From assembly GCF_029227915.1 (NCBI RefSeq), contig NC_079888.1, positions 4,289,001-4,353,000 of the forward strand: DNA of 64,000 bases. The letters are read 5' to 3'. The stretch comes from Hydractinia symbiolongicarpus. Its lineage: Eukaryota > Cnidaria > Hydrozoa > Anthoathecata > Hydractiniidae. A program made the position numbers and the translations under genes. The first letter of the stretch is position 1; the number at the start of each line of letters is the position of its first letter. The notes under the pieces are model-generated. The model saw only the letters and a list, made by a program, of their open reading frames with translations, had not been told where the DNA came from and ran no database searches. This document shows, one piece after another, positions 34,645 through 49,640 of this stretch.

Positions 34645-35754
34645 TATCACATACAAAATTAAAAATGCTCCAAAATTAATTGAAAAAACTCTAATTCCAA
34701 AAATTAGTTTAAAAATTTAATTTCATTGCAATGTATCATACTTCTATATCTGAAGTTATTTTCTTGTACTTATAGTCTAGCCCTTTTTAGTCCGGGATTT
34801 TAAAAACATTCAATGACCAGAGGCTGATTCTAGCTACATTTTTGCTGCACTTTTTCTGACACATCATCAAAAAAAAGAAATATTATTCGTCAACTTTAAA
34901 TCTATGCGCTTTACTTTAAGAAGTTATTTCATTATTCTGTCCGGAGTTCCAGGTAGTCAAATCTAAAATACGATGTTTTTTAATTATTGTTGACGGCATC
35001 AAATTAATCACGGTAGCAAACATATAATTTTAGGTGTTAATTGACTTATCTTAGCCATTACCTTTGTGTATAGGTTTCATATTAACTTAAATTATGTACG
35101 TTTCTTTATGGAACTGAAAACAACAAATAAATCATTCCTGGAAAGACTAAAATAAATGCTGCACCTTATTTCCTGTGTGCAATATCCATCCAAAACAAAA
35201 CAAAACACATGCGTGCCTTTATTGTTGGTAATTTTTAAGTCTATTACGAATTTTAGCTACTAGTCTCAATATGAAAGCAAACTTTGGCCTAGACAAAAAA
35301 AAGGAAATGTCAATTTAATAGGAAAAGTTTTGCTTTCACAAATATTTCTTGATAAAGTGGTTCGTTTTATAAAAATTAGAGCCGTAACAGGACAAGCATA
35401 ATTAACCCCAACATATCTCCTCCAAAAACAATAATATCAATTAAAATTGGATGCTAGAGAATTATTCTTTTATATTTTCTGTACTTTTCTCCACGTCTGT
35501 TTCGTTGACGCAAAAACAATGTTATCAAAACAACATTATAAACATCTACTAAAAGTATATTATCTATAAAAACAATATATATTGCTCACGCACGTTTTTA
35601 ACTTGACTGTGTAAATACAATAAAAAAAATTATTTTGCTGTCTTGTTAAATGGTCTGGGTTTTTGCTGTCATGTGAATCGCCCTTACTTAAAAACTCAAA
35701 TTGCAAATTGACATGTAAAACAGAATAATTAAAATCATCAAGGTGTTTTCTTAG

Positions 35755-35965
35755 AAGATCATATTGTGTGCTATTGTAGTTTTAAAAATGTACTACAATC
35801 GCGGAATATAAGACTTGGAGAATGCACACAATGTACTGTAGATATTGAACTAAGTGGCGAGTGGGAACTTTGCAAACTTTTCATTTTCTGTTTTGTCGCT
35901 CAAGCCAATGCCAGTCAGTTAGTAGAGTTGAATATTGAAACACACAAAGATGCCTTAGGAAGTAG
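35755..35965 (+). CDS. Orphan exon candidate, Cys-containing extracellular-type segment
   Basis: Acceptor GTTTTCTTAG, 211 nt open, donor AGTAG|GTAACA; phase 1 in, phase 2 out. It encodes DHIVCYCSFKNVL ... LGECTQCTVDIELSGEWELC ... QANASQLVELNIET, alternating hydrophobic strands with paired cysteines and an N-x-S site, as in an extracellular beta domain. The family is not recognised. It may belong to a plus-strand gene together with the 33342-33419 exon, but phases do not prove it. Confidence 0.35.
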
Positions 35966-38140
35966 GTAACAATTTAATAAAATTTCTATAAAATCAAGGA
36001 ATTTTTTGACCTACAACCATATATTATGCATACCTGTCTATGTATAACCAGTAACGCCTATACCATTGTTTATGTATAGTCACTTTACTAGCCTAGTAGT
36101 GCCAGCTGTTATTTATATTTGAGCAATATGTGTAATGAAGTCAAAGAACGAAAAACCGGTTGTAACCTCAAACCTACCTGCTGACTAGTCCTTACCCGTC
36201 TGTTATCACTAAATTGCTTGTCTGTCACAATGTGAATTTGAAATTAGCAGCAGTACTAATATGATAAAATATCACATTTTTACTTTGTAAAGTTGACATT
36301 CGATTTCTTTTAATAAGCACTACGAAATAATAGGTGCAACAAGGGGTCTTTTATCTAAGCTTATTTTTCCTGTGCATGCGCATGAAGGCAACAAACATTT
36401 TTAAAAGTCATCAAAAATTGTGGTTATTTACCAATACTCTGAGCATTATAACTAATAAACCGCCGGAAATAATATTTGCTGAAAAAGAAATTTTGCGTTT
36501 TAATTTTATACCTATTTGACATTTCCTTTTGCTTTAACAAAGGTCTAAAATTTTATGTTTCTCAAAAAATCTAACCTGAAAATGCAAAAAATTCGAATTT
36601 TCCTTATAATCCTAGAGTCTCCTGTTTTTAAATTATAAGAAATTTGTTTTTCTTAACTGTCTAGCTATGTATTTTGTGTGTCAATAGAAGATTGTTACGA
36701 CTTAATCCCATCGTTACGTAAAATTTGTTTTACGTCATTAATAAGATTTTTTTTTTGAAATTATGCGCTGTTTTGTAATTTACCCCTGCTGACTGTGTTT
36801 TTGCTGTTCATTCAATGACTGTTGAGTAATCTTTATGTAGTTACCCTTAGCTGCTCCTTGATAAGTTAGCCTTGTACTTTCTTTGAAATTTTGTAATCCC
36901 CCTCGAGACTTTAAAATTTCAAAAAGTGATAAATTTTTCCCAAATTTCCCTTTAAATTATTTTTAAAAGCACAAAACATGACAATTCACATAACCTCATC
37001 ACGCTTTTAACGTTCTACAAAACAAAATAAGTATATTTTTCACTACGTTTGCTAATAATACACCTTTTCCCAGATTTTGTTTTAAAAAATCAAAGAAGAC
37101 CATATGTATCATATTTTTAAAATTTTTAAAATAGGTAACGAACCGAGTGCAACTGAAATGGTATTTAAAAACATCAACAATTCCTTACAATTTTAATTTT
37201 ATAAGTACGTCGAGAATATTTCATTAAGAGGTATGTAAAAACCTGTTAAACGCAAAAAGATACTTCTTTGTACAAAAATGTTTTGAACTAAAAAGATAAG
37301 ATAATAAAAAACTTATTTAATTTTAAAGATTTATTTTTAAAATTATGAAACAGCTATAAAATTCAAACTTTACAGAAATTGTACAACTACCCCCTCATTA
37401 ATCAATTACGACTGGCTTGTTAAAAGTTTTATTTCCATGCTAAACGTTCAGCCATGAAACTTTGTAACACGGTGTTGCAAGGACATATTTGGAGCTTGAA
37501 AGTTATTTCTGCCGAAGATTAGTTCTTAGTTAAGTTGCATAAAGGAAGTTCTTGTGCCTGATACTGTGAGTTTCCAAACAAATTTGAAGTGGAATTAAGA
37601 AGTTGCTTTCTTCAAATCAACGATTTTACCTTAAGAAAATGGTTTAGTTTGAAAGATCTCGAAAAATCCTTAACTGGTGATTTTTGTTTATCGATGGCCA
37701 GTGTTACGAAATGCTTTTGCTACAATAGGTAAACTCTGGTTTTCTAATATTTTTAGAGTTTTTTTAGCTAGCCAGAATGTAGATAAAATGTGTGCTAAAA
37801 AAACTTTCGTTGCACTGGTATAATAACAGATGAACTAAACTATAAAATTTTCGTCACATGAAATTTTTATTTACTAAAAGTAAGGTAAAAAACGGGAAGG
37901 TTCGTATTCACATAAAAAATGACCTTATAAATGGAGTGTGTTCACCGAACACACTTTATGAAATAACCGCTTCTAAAAAGTTCATAAAAATGACAAATAT
38001 ATAGAGCTCTATTCCTGGTTAATTTTCCTCATCTTGGCTTTAATAGAAAACGCCTTTTAACGCTTTGCGTAGTTATAACATACAAAATGAAGGATCTTGT
38101 TTAAATTCCTGGATCTGCCCTCGTGCAAAGTGATTTAAGC
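35966..38140. other. No gene recognised
   Basis: AT-rich with long A/T homopolymers. A short stem (AGTGTGTTC ACC GAACACACT) lies at about 37936-37957. Open frames such as 36334-36519 are unremarkable. Confidence 0.4.
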
Positions 38141-38316
38141 ATGCGAGAAGCAGGAATTGTCGTGCAACCGAGTTTAGTTTGTCTTGCGGAAAGTCCCCAT
38201 GGAGTGCTATTGACACGAGAACAAATTCTACGGAACTCATTGAAGTAAAGTGTCCGAAAACAAAACGTAATTTGAATCCAGAAGAACTTATTGCTGACGA
38301 AAATTTCTGTGTCTGA
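38141..38316 (+). pseudogene. YqaJ/lambda-exonuclease-like nuclease remnant
   Basis: Frame 1 of the remnant (38141-38203) reads REAGIVVQPS..CLAESPHG, matching the GL.V...PWL.ASPDG motif of YqaJ nucleases. After a one-base frame change at about 38200 the next frame reads STELIEVKCPKTKRNLNPEE and LIADENFCV to a TGA at 38314-38316, which is the E-x-K catalytic motif block. In animals such domains occur mainly in DNA transposons such as ISL2EU (PIF/Harbinger relatives), so this is probably a transposon fragment. The minus-strand open frame over it is a shadow. Confidence 0.6.
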
Positions 38317-38552
38317 AAGGGAATAGTAAACTCTTTCTTAAGAAAGATCACTGTTTTTGATTAATATTTGCAAGTCTAAATAGCTTGGGTTTGGCATGCA
38401 TTTCGTCTTGTTATTTAATTGTTTTTATGTTCAAAGGGTTTCCTATTTCCAAACTTCTTTTAGTAAACAGTATTTTATTGGACTCATAAAGAAACGTTTA
38501 TAAGAATTATTTGCTAAAATACTGTGTCAAATAGGTAGTTACGTACCGACTG

Positions 38553-38715
38553 TTAGCCTTGTGGTAGAGCGTTTGCTTCCAGTGATGAAAGTCTTGAACT
38601 CAATTCTCGACTAAGTCATGCCAGAGAATATAAATGTGTGAATCTATCCTTTTTGCTTAGCGCTTAGCATGAGCGATGTGGCCTTGATGTGAGCTCGTTG
38701 GATCTTTACATCCAT
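38553..38715 (+). mobile_element. tRNA-derived SINE, family 2 (plus)
   Basis: GTTAGCCTTGTGGTAGAGCG (A-box region), CTTGAACTCAATTCTCG (degraded B-box region), then the body GTGTGAATCTATCCTTTTTG and CTTAGCGCTTAGCATGA shared with 18485-18705. Confidence 0.7.
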
Positions 38716-38716
38716 T

Positions 38717-39674
38717 GGATAATGTACGTCAAGATTGTATATCGTACGTCTTAAACACAATATGCCGTTTCTTTCCACGTAGTTTAGTTAAAAGTCGTTC
38801 CTTTCAGTCACTTTCTGAAAACAATATGGCATAGTAAATTTAAGACAGCGTGATTCACCTGTACTAAAAATTGCCATTATGATGTATGTTAGTTCCGAGC
38901 TTTGCTGATTAAAAAACGTATACAAAAGCATTATTTTAGCATATTATGCCGTTAATTGTGAGCCTTTTTGCCTCTTAAAAGCCGTGTTCTGGCCTGTTAG
39001 CATGCAATCAATTATAGATGCAGGTACACTCTCCAAGAAAAACTTTGCACTACATCTGCAATGCAATTTATAGCCTGCTGATGGAACCGCCTCTCTGAGT
39101 TGCTGACAAATAGTTCGGCTCCTATACTACCAGTCTGTAAAAAAGAAATCAGGACTAACAGCTGCTCTAGCGTAACTGTTCTAGCTCCCTCAACTACCAG
39201 CCAATGCTGAAAATAAACTTATGCACTTATTAGACAGATGAGCATCCTAGAGCAGACGTAGAAGTCCTGCAAGAAGCACATAATTTGCACCAAAAGAGAA
39301 AGCTTCAGTGTGTAAGATATTACAGAAATAGCGTGTGAATAACCCATTCCCAAATACGTTAATTTAGGTAATCAAAATGGCGGAACTTTAGTGGGCACAA
39401 AGTAAACATACTGCTACGACTATAATATACAATAAAAAGTTATCTTAGTAACGAGCTGAAGCATTTTTACGAACAAAGATTGGTTACTTTTTAACTTTAT
39501 ATTTAAATTACACCGGCTATGGATATAGGAGGGTTAGGCTTTCAGTTGCCAGTGGTAACATTTGGATGTCATTAATAAAAGATTCACTTAAAAATAAATT
39601 CGTATATATTTTTCACACAAGCTAAAGCAATAGTTTCATTTGACTCCGCTTTGGTTCGCGGACACGAAGAAAGA
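38717..39674. other. Upstream region of the PAN/EGF gene, no gene recognised
   Basis: 39000-39320 has a higher proportion of G and C and fragments that look like worn coding sequence on the plus strand, but every frame is interrupted and no family was recognised. No clear promoter element was seen just before 39675. Confidence 0.3.
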
Positions 39675-42600
39675 ATGAGTGTTAAAAGCTTTAGTTCTGT
39701 CTTGTTACTTTTTTCCATCAAATGCATATCCGCAGAGGGTTATATTCATGTTATACAAAATGTTAATTCCATTACGAATGGAAGGATTACAGACTATACA
39801 ACAGGGCAAACAAGAACATCTTGTATATTGAAATGCCGTCACGATGAAAATTGCGATAAAGCATATTTTAAGGCAGAGATAGGTGATACAAGGTTTGGAG
39901 AGTGTTGGTTTGTGAAGGAAGAAGAAGGCTATGAGTGGCACCTTCCACAGGCATCGCATGGTGATAAAATGGAAACATTTGAGGTGAGAAAAATTAAATA
40001 AATGCTGAAAAAAACGGCAATCTCAAGTAAGGCGTTTCTGAAGATAATTTAATAAAAGCCCTACAAGACATTGGGCAAAGTATTTTACAAGAGAAGTTTT
40101 TAATTCTTGTTTCTTCTTTTTTTTCTCCGGCCTGGTAAAAATGGTGTTACAAAACATTATTTTAATTTAAAACTAGATGAATAATATAATAAATAAGTGA
40201 TTAGTAGTGTTGATGGGAGTAAACTTCGAAATCAAAATATGCGAACAAATATTTTAACGTGCCAAAACATTCGAGTAACAGCTTTGGAAACTAGAATATA
40301 TTTTAAGTAATGTGATTGCAAGTTATGTTCAAAATGACGCACTTGATGGAGTGGAACTTTTCCTAACCACCTGTTAAGCATGACTCACTATGACGTGATG
40401 CCGTACCAATTTTTCTAGACTGAACTGAACCAACTGAACAACTTGGAAAGGTACCAAACGTTTGCCTTTAAAATAATACTCTCCAAAAGTAATCACACAA
40501 AAGTTGGAAGGGGGCTTTTAAGACGCCTTAACTTCTTAAGACTAATTCCTGTACATTTTTTTTCTTTAGCAACAGGGCGAGGATATAATGGAAAAGAATA
40601 AGAGTAGTCCCGAAAAAGAGGTTTGTATCTAGTAATATATGTTGTTTTAAACAATGGCCAATAAAGTCAGTTTATGCAATAAATGCAATACAATACTCAA
40701 AGAACCTTCTGATATGCTTACCTATTTTTTTATTTTCGGTTGTTCTTATTAGTTAAGCTATGCCAGGTTGACTAACTTTAGTAAGATGAATATTTACCAG
40801 CGTTTGTATGTTGATTCCACTTTATTGTACTGACAATGTTGCGTCCACGAATGTCTAACGTTATGAAGCACGTCTGTGCAAAACCATCACGCTATGATTT
40901 CACGCCTATACTTTTCTCAAAATGTTTCCAACAAACCCGTATTGGAGAGTTTATATGGAATAATTACCTACGAAGGAACTTTTATAAAGAAGTGAGATGT
41001 CTTTCAAGTAATTTGAGGTATTACATACTAACACAGTTCCGTATTTTGAACATTTATTATGAGGGCGAGATCCATCTAAGTCTGCTAGGCTGTCTAATCG
41101 TGCTATCTCACCTCTAGAACAACCCTGCATTCTTCAGTAAATTCCACAAATAATAAAGGCACTACTGTAAATTAGCGATAAGGTGCTCTGGGCGCAGATA
41201 TAGATTTTCAACTAATACTCTGGGCGCCTATTTGAATAAGGCGCGTTTTTGTTCACTGTACGCGTTGCATGAACCTCTGTCATCAATGCTCGCATATCAT
41301 GTTTAACTCTTTTTCTTCTTAATCAGAATCGCTTTAAAAATTACGTTGTAGACGTTCCTATATATAGTTTAAGGATACAAAAATAACGTGCTTTCGTCTC
41401 TCACTTTTAATAGACGCTCAATTCGACTTGGTGGTCGTTTATCAAGGTTTTTAATCAAAATGTCTGCCTATTTGGACTGGGCGCTTAATCTGTAATTTAA
41501 GACATGTAACAGAAGTCTGTCGTGCAAAATTTACATGTGGATGCTCACAGAACATTTAATTTCTAGGTTGTTTCTTACTGTGAAGCCAACAAACCATGCA
41601 GCTATGGAACGTGCGAAAATACAAACGATGCAACGCAATATAAATGCCACTGCAATAGTAAGATTTTTAAAATAATTCGTTTGACCTGCTTCAACTGATT
41701 CAAGCCCTGCCTTTTTTATTTCATTTGAACGATAGATTCTAATTATAAAATAAGCCTTTTTATAGGAATCATCAAACTGATATGTGAAATGTAATTTTCA
41801 TTTCAGCTGCCTTGAAATATAACGCGCAGTGGTCAGTGGTTTGATTTTTAAGAAATGTATCAATCAAGCTTATTTGCAAAGTTATAAGAAATAATAAGAA
41901 ACAGAAAAACATAGGTTCAAAGAAAAAGTATCACATTAATCACAAAAGTGTGAAAAAATTAAGAAATGAAGTTTTAAATTTTTATGGAATACACCTATTA
42001 AGGTTTTCCCTTTAAAAATTCTAAACACGTTTGTTAATACAGAATTTATTATAAAACAGAATAACAGTTATGGACCATCATAATCTATATGTGCTATGAA
42101 GTTTTTTTACTTTTGGCTGATGTTGTGCTCAAATCTCAATGTAATAAATGGACATTTTTGAGTCTGCTTTGAGGTTAAAAGTTTAAATTGGAATGAAATT
42201 GTCCATGTGAGCAGAATCTAAGCCTCAAATAAATTGCAGCAATTTATCGTTGATCGAAATTTTATAAGTGAGTTGTAATGCTTCTTCTCTTTATTCAGTA
42301 ATACACCTATCCCAAATTAGTTTTCTGTGATGTACCGCTGCTATTTCTAAACTTTTTCAAAAGAAATGAATCTGATTTTTAATTTTTAAACTTGATAGAA
42401 TGTTAAATCTTTAGATTCATACTGTAAACAAACAACCTGTTACAACAGTTTTTTGATTTTTTTCTAATTGAACTCTGCTTGAAACCGAGGCTGATTAGTA
42501 CAAGTCGAAAATTAAGAAGATTTTCACCGTAACATTAACAGCACTAAAACAGCATTTTCACATGTCGAACTAAATTAAAAATTTACACACACGCCAATTC

Positions 42601-43315
42601 CATGATGTTGAATATGATCCTGAAGTCAATACATCAAAATTCTAAAATTTTAAAAAACGTGAAAATATTCTATCATTAGCCATATGCGTCTGTGTCTGAT
42701 TGTTGCGCAAAATGGTACCGCAAGTAGCGAGCCACACGCAATGCGGTATAAAAAGGACAGGCGAACGCGTAGATTTTTCCACGGGCCACCGACTAGTACG
42801 CAAAGAATGGCTTAAACATAACACAGTTATGCACAAATAATAATGATTGTAATATGGTTACATTAAACATTTTAGGCGATGACTGGAAGTTACAAGCAGG
42901 GAATGTGTGTTTCGGTGCAAGAGATGACAGTTATGGCAACTTCACGTTACGTCATACTGGCACACTTACAAAGCTAAAGCTTCAACATACAGGCGAAACC
43001 ACATTAAATTGCTATATTCCTGGTACAACTGCTGTCTCACTATGGGGGTGCGATTACACCAGTGTACAAGAGATCTGGACAGCAGTTACTGACAAAAATG
43101 ACGTCATCATATGTCCAAATTCAAATCCGACAAAATATTACTACCTATCCGGATATAATGGCAACTCGCCATATCTTGAGTTTGATAATATACATATTGC
43201 TGCAATAAATGGAGACGAGTTGAGGATCTGGTACCTTCCAGATTTGAGAGGTTTGTATGAACATTATCGAGCTGGCAGCTCCTGTGCAGATGTCTATGCA
43301 GTGTTCTGTGACTGA
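39675..43315 (+). CDS. Secreted PAN + EGF protein with C-terminal 'RIWY..DL' domain
   Basis: Exons: 39675-39983, 40570-40620, 41567-41657 and a terminal exon 42876-43315. The ATG at 39675 is preferred to the upstream one (39651) because it starts a signal peptide (MSVKSFSSVLLLFSIKCISA). Exon 1 then gives a PAN/apple-like core (SCILKCRHDENCDKAYF ... GECWF) and ends at TTTGAG|GTGAGA. Exon 2 is a short charged linker (QQGEDIMEKNKSSPEKE). Exon 3 is an EGF-like unit (YCEANKPCSYGTC..CHCN). The terminal exon (146 codons) has paired Cys, VSLWGCDYTSV, ELRIWYLPDL and SCADVYAVFCD, a combination typical of cnidarian secreted proteins with unassigned function. A small exon starting at 41807 (ALKYNAQW) probably links EGF and C-terminal parts, but its donor phase does not fit the final acceptor, so one junction between 41657 and 42876 is unresolved. 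Confidence 0.65.
41165..41495. repeat. GCGCCCAG-bounded element in an intron
   Basis: The left end has AAATTAGCGATAAGGTGCTC TGGGCGC and the right end, inverted, AAATTACAGATTAAGCGCCCAG. A second CTCTGGGCGCC lies at about 41220. The core word matches the 6.4-6.8 kb repeat region. Probably an old MITE; the arms are imperfect. Confidence 0.4.
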
Positions 43316-43477
43316 ACTTTGTTTGATGTTAACCAGTACAAAGTGGATCAAACAGCATACTTTTACCCTTCTCAGCATTAGGATTTTTATACAGGGCGTG
43401 AATTTTATTATCAACTCACTTTTCTCAACAACGTCTTATGGAACTTATTATTTAGTGTATATATCAGTAAAAAAAGA

Positions 43478-43540
43478 CTTTGTACAACTTCGTAGAACTT
43501 CGTACAACTTTGTACACCTTCGTACAACATCGTATATAGA
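43478..43540. repeat. Minisatellite of about 10 bp (ACTTCGTACA)
   Basis: Five to six imperfect copies of ACTTYGTACA / ACTTCGTAGA in tandem just downstream of the PAN/EGF gene's stop codon (in its likely 3' UTR). Confidence 0.7.
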
Positions 43541-43796
43541 TGCCAAAGTATAAGTAACTAAAACTACAAAAACGTGTCATAAATTCCTGAATGATTGGGA
43601 AACAATATGTTTATCCGTGAGTCACACTACTGCGTTGACGAGTGTGAACATTACAAAAGTCCAATACTTTGTTACCGTGAACAAATTTTAATTGTATAAT
43701 TTTATCTCTTTTTGTTACTGCATATCAAATCAAGCAAAACAAACTTGCTAATAGGTTTTCTGATGATACTAATTCTACCTTGCTGCCAGTGGTAAA

Positions 43797-44318
43797 AATG
43801 ACCTACTCCTGTAAATATTAACTACTACCTTATTTTAAAAGATACTTTGCAGATGTAACACCCGTCACAAACTAACAAACATGACAGCCTCATTTTCATG
43901 TATAATTAAGTAGTTAATTGATGAAGTCAGCAAAAACGCAAAAAATTGCAACAAATTCATTTTAATGGCTACAGATGTCCAAATTGTGTCAAATTACGTT
44001 ATAGACAATGATTAATCAGGTTTTTTAGACTTTTAACGTGTATCCTAGCTTCTTACAACTAGAATTAAGCGCCAGTAATACACAGGTTTCCATTTAAGTT
44101 TATTACAGTTGCGTTATATCAAAATGAAATAAAAAATAACAATTTTTCTTGCAATACGCCCACACACCCCAAGCATCACAATATACACCTTGGAACATCG
44201 AGAAAGGTAAAAATGAATAAATATTTACGCCCTTATGACGTAGTATTATGTGCTTAGAGGTAAAAGGGCGTAAGGAGTTATTAGATTCAAATAAAGTTTC
44301 TGTTGCCATTGTGATATA
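43797..44318. repeat. 0.5-kb dispersed repeat, copy 2
   Basis: Same order of blocks and same orientation as 19691-20197. The minus open frame at 44103-44309 is within it and is not a gene. Confidence 0.75.
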
Positions 44319-45556
44319 GATGATATAACGGCATGTTTAAAGTAAATTCTGAGAGGCAATCAGAAGTTACAGAAGAAATCCTTATACCCTTAAAAGAAAT
44401 ATAATTAAAACATAAGTTTTAGAGAAATTAAGTTTCGCGATTTTGGTGTCTTTTGCGAAATGCTTTTAATGCCACTGTTGCCATTTGCGAAAACATGTTC
44501 GAGCGAATTTTGGGTCAATTTAGTAATTCGCGAAACTAATGTTCTAAAATAGTTTTTAGCAAAATTTTAGAAAAATCGTTGTACACCAGCCTTACTTTTT
44601 TGCAGCTTTATCTTAATTACTGAAATATTTTGTCTTTCACTGTTATTGTGCCAGCTGTAGAAAATTCATTAGGCGGCGTCTTCCTACCCAGTTGCTAAGA
44701 ACCCTTAACCCTATTCATACCGGCAGTGTGCAAAAATGTGCGCAGAGCAGATCTATTTAGCCACCGTTTCCAAAATTTTCACCGTAGCCTGTTGAAATTT
44801 TACGACTTTTATTAATTTTTACTAGCCGTCACTTGTTAAAAATTTCTATTATTTTCTCGGCATGCCGCGCGGTCACATCGGTCAGTCAGTCGAGCCCAAA
44901 TATACAAATTTTCAGACTTTCCGTAATGCGATATGTTTTGTTTGAAATACATCTTACATGATTATATACTTCATAAAATCACATTTAGCAGTAAATAAAG
45001 TAACTATTAAATTAGACTTCAGAAACTCAGATAAAAGAATACTTTTATTTTTTAGTTTTAGTTTCTATGTCAAAGGGTAACACTTTCGGTCCTAATACTA
45101 CAGTATTTTGGTCCAAGAAGCTCTACTTTGATAGGTAAAATATAACAATCTATCTTTATGCCCAGTTTAAGTAGTTTTGAACAAAATTTATATTGGTTAG
45201 TGTAATATCTAAAATTTTTGAAAAAACTTATTTTTTAAAAAAAAACTCAAAATTTCTCTAATCTGTGAGGTCCTCCTCAATAATGTAAAAGTGATTTTTC
45301 TACATGTAAGTGATTGAGAAGCAAGACTAACCACCTATAATCTAGCAAAAGGAATATCATGGCATACAATGCTTTACCCGTTGATTTTCGCTCTTTATTA
45401 CATTTCGGTCCATTTTGTCTAAAAGCAGCCGACAACGCCACTTGTACCCCTGCGTGTGACCACCCAGAAAGTTTTTTTTACTAAATTTTTTTCAATTATA
45501 TTTTCTTAGTTAGGAATAGAAAATGTCATAAAATTTCAATTCTTAAATTTTTTACC
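44319..45556. other. No gene recognised
   Basis: AT-rich, no frame or splice structure of interest. Some GC-richer patches at 44690-44900 carry no recognisable coding signal. Confidence 0.4.
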
Positions 45557-45558
45557 AT

Positions 45559-45897
45559 GATTGCTAGCTAATGATGAAAAATTATATGTCGGACGGAAAA
45601 TTATAATTACTTTTTCCATTATGTTACAAAAGTCATACATTTTCTCAAAAAAAAAGTTTCGAAAGCTTAATTACAAAAAAGTTGAAAATTTTCCGTCCGA
45701 CATAAAATTTAACTTAAAAGTTATAATTTCCAATACAAAAAAATGTCTTCCAGAATTGAAAATATTCCTTCTTATTGCGTTTATAAGATGTGGAGTTTTT
45801 TCATTACATTTTTACAATATATGCATCTTGTTTTCGATATATTTTAATTTCTTAAACGAAATTCCGTCCGACATAATTTCTAAATTTGGCTAGCAAC
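45559..45897. mobile_element. MITE with about 36-bp terminal inverted repeats
   Basis: The left end TTGCTAGCTAATGATGAAAA ATTATATGTCGGACGGAA (45561-45598) is matched by the right end TTCCGTCCGACATAATTTCT AAATTTGGCTAGCAA (45862-45896) in inverted orientation. A third inverted core, TTTTCCGTCCGACATAAAAT, lies inside at about 45687-45708. The open frame of 110 codons at 45561-45893 is just the element. A stray CCGTCCGACA core also occurs at 27897. Confidence 0.8.
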
Positions 45898-48790
<2,893 letters not shown>

Positions 48791-48837
48791 TATTCACAGT
48801 TACTCTCCTGACCGAAAACAGTACCGAATCCTACTGT

Positions 48838-48960
48838 TTTAGGTTACGTTTTCTACGTCGGTTACCTTTCCTACGTACGACGGTTACGTTTCCTACCCAG
48901 CAGTAGGTTACGCTTAGGTTACGTCGGTTACCCACGACATGGCGGTTACGTTTTCTACGT
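48838..48960. repeat. Cluster of GGTTACG[T/C]TTYCTACG motifs
   Basis: At least six copies of a motif of about 17 bp within 120 bp directly beside the GATA array: TAGGTTACGTTTTCTACG, CGGTTACCTTTCCTACG, CGGTTACGTTTCCTACC, TAGGTTACGCTTAGG, TTACGTCGGTTACCC and CGGTTACGTTTTCTACG. The same motif occurs at both ends of 56949-57135, next to the second GATA array. Confidence 0.8.
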
Positions 48961-49454
48961 CAACGCGCATGTGCAAATATTAAAAATAAATCATAAGGGC
49001 GGCTTGCGGCGTGAAAGATACTCTCAGTTAAGGATTGTTGTTGTTGTTTTTTAATCATATCAATCAGATATAAGAAACAGAAAAGCTTTTTTTCTTTGGT
49101 AAGTTTTATTTTGTCATTTAACAGTTTTAAATGTTGTAAATGCTTATGTAAATATATTTTTTGTGGGCAACCAAAGTGCATAGCTAGCTAACGTTTTGTA
49201 GCTAGTAACACCCCAAATAGCAATCTGAACTTTTTAGGTTTGTTCAATGAAATAACATTAGTAGAATTAAAGAGCTATAGCTATGGTCATTTAACAATAG
49301 CATTATGTTCCTTGGTAGTCTTTTTGTGTAGTTAAGTATATTGCTGTAGTGTGTTTTTATATAGTCCTTATTCTCATGTTGGTATTTTGATATGACCTCT
49401 GAGCGTTTGTTTAAAAGCTCATTTTATTTTCACTAAATTTATTCTTACTTATGT

Positions 49455-49640
49455 TTTTCTTGTTTCTTTAAAGACAATAGCCATGCTTGAAGTTGTTTTT
49501 CGAGAGACTCACACCTATTTGTTTTTAAAACATTTTGTTTATTTTTCTCTTGTTTTTTAAAAATAATGACCATGCTTGAAGTTGTTTTTCTGGAGACCCC
49601 ACACACTTGTTTTAAACAACCAGTGTTGTTTATAGATATA
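49455..49640. repeat. Tandem duplication, period about 89 bp
   Basis: CCATGCTTGAAGTTGTTTTTC occurs at 49481 and 49570, each preceded by TTTTTCTTGTTT and followed by a GAGAC..CACAC block. The rest of 48961-50490 shows no gene. Confidence 0.7.

Noticed and set aside
38073-38351. 92-aa minus-strand ORF
   Set aside because: Antisense to the YqaJ-like remnant, which has recognisable motifs on the plus strand.
45561-45893. 110-aa plus-strand ORF
   Set aside because: It coincides with a TIR-bounded MITE and has no domain; chance opening in a repeat.
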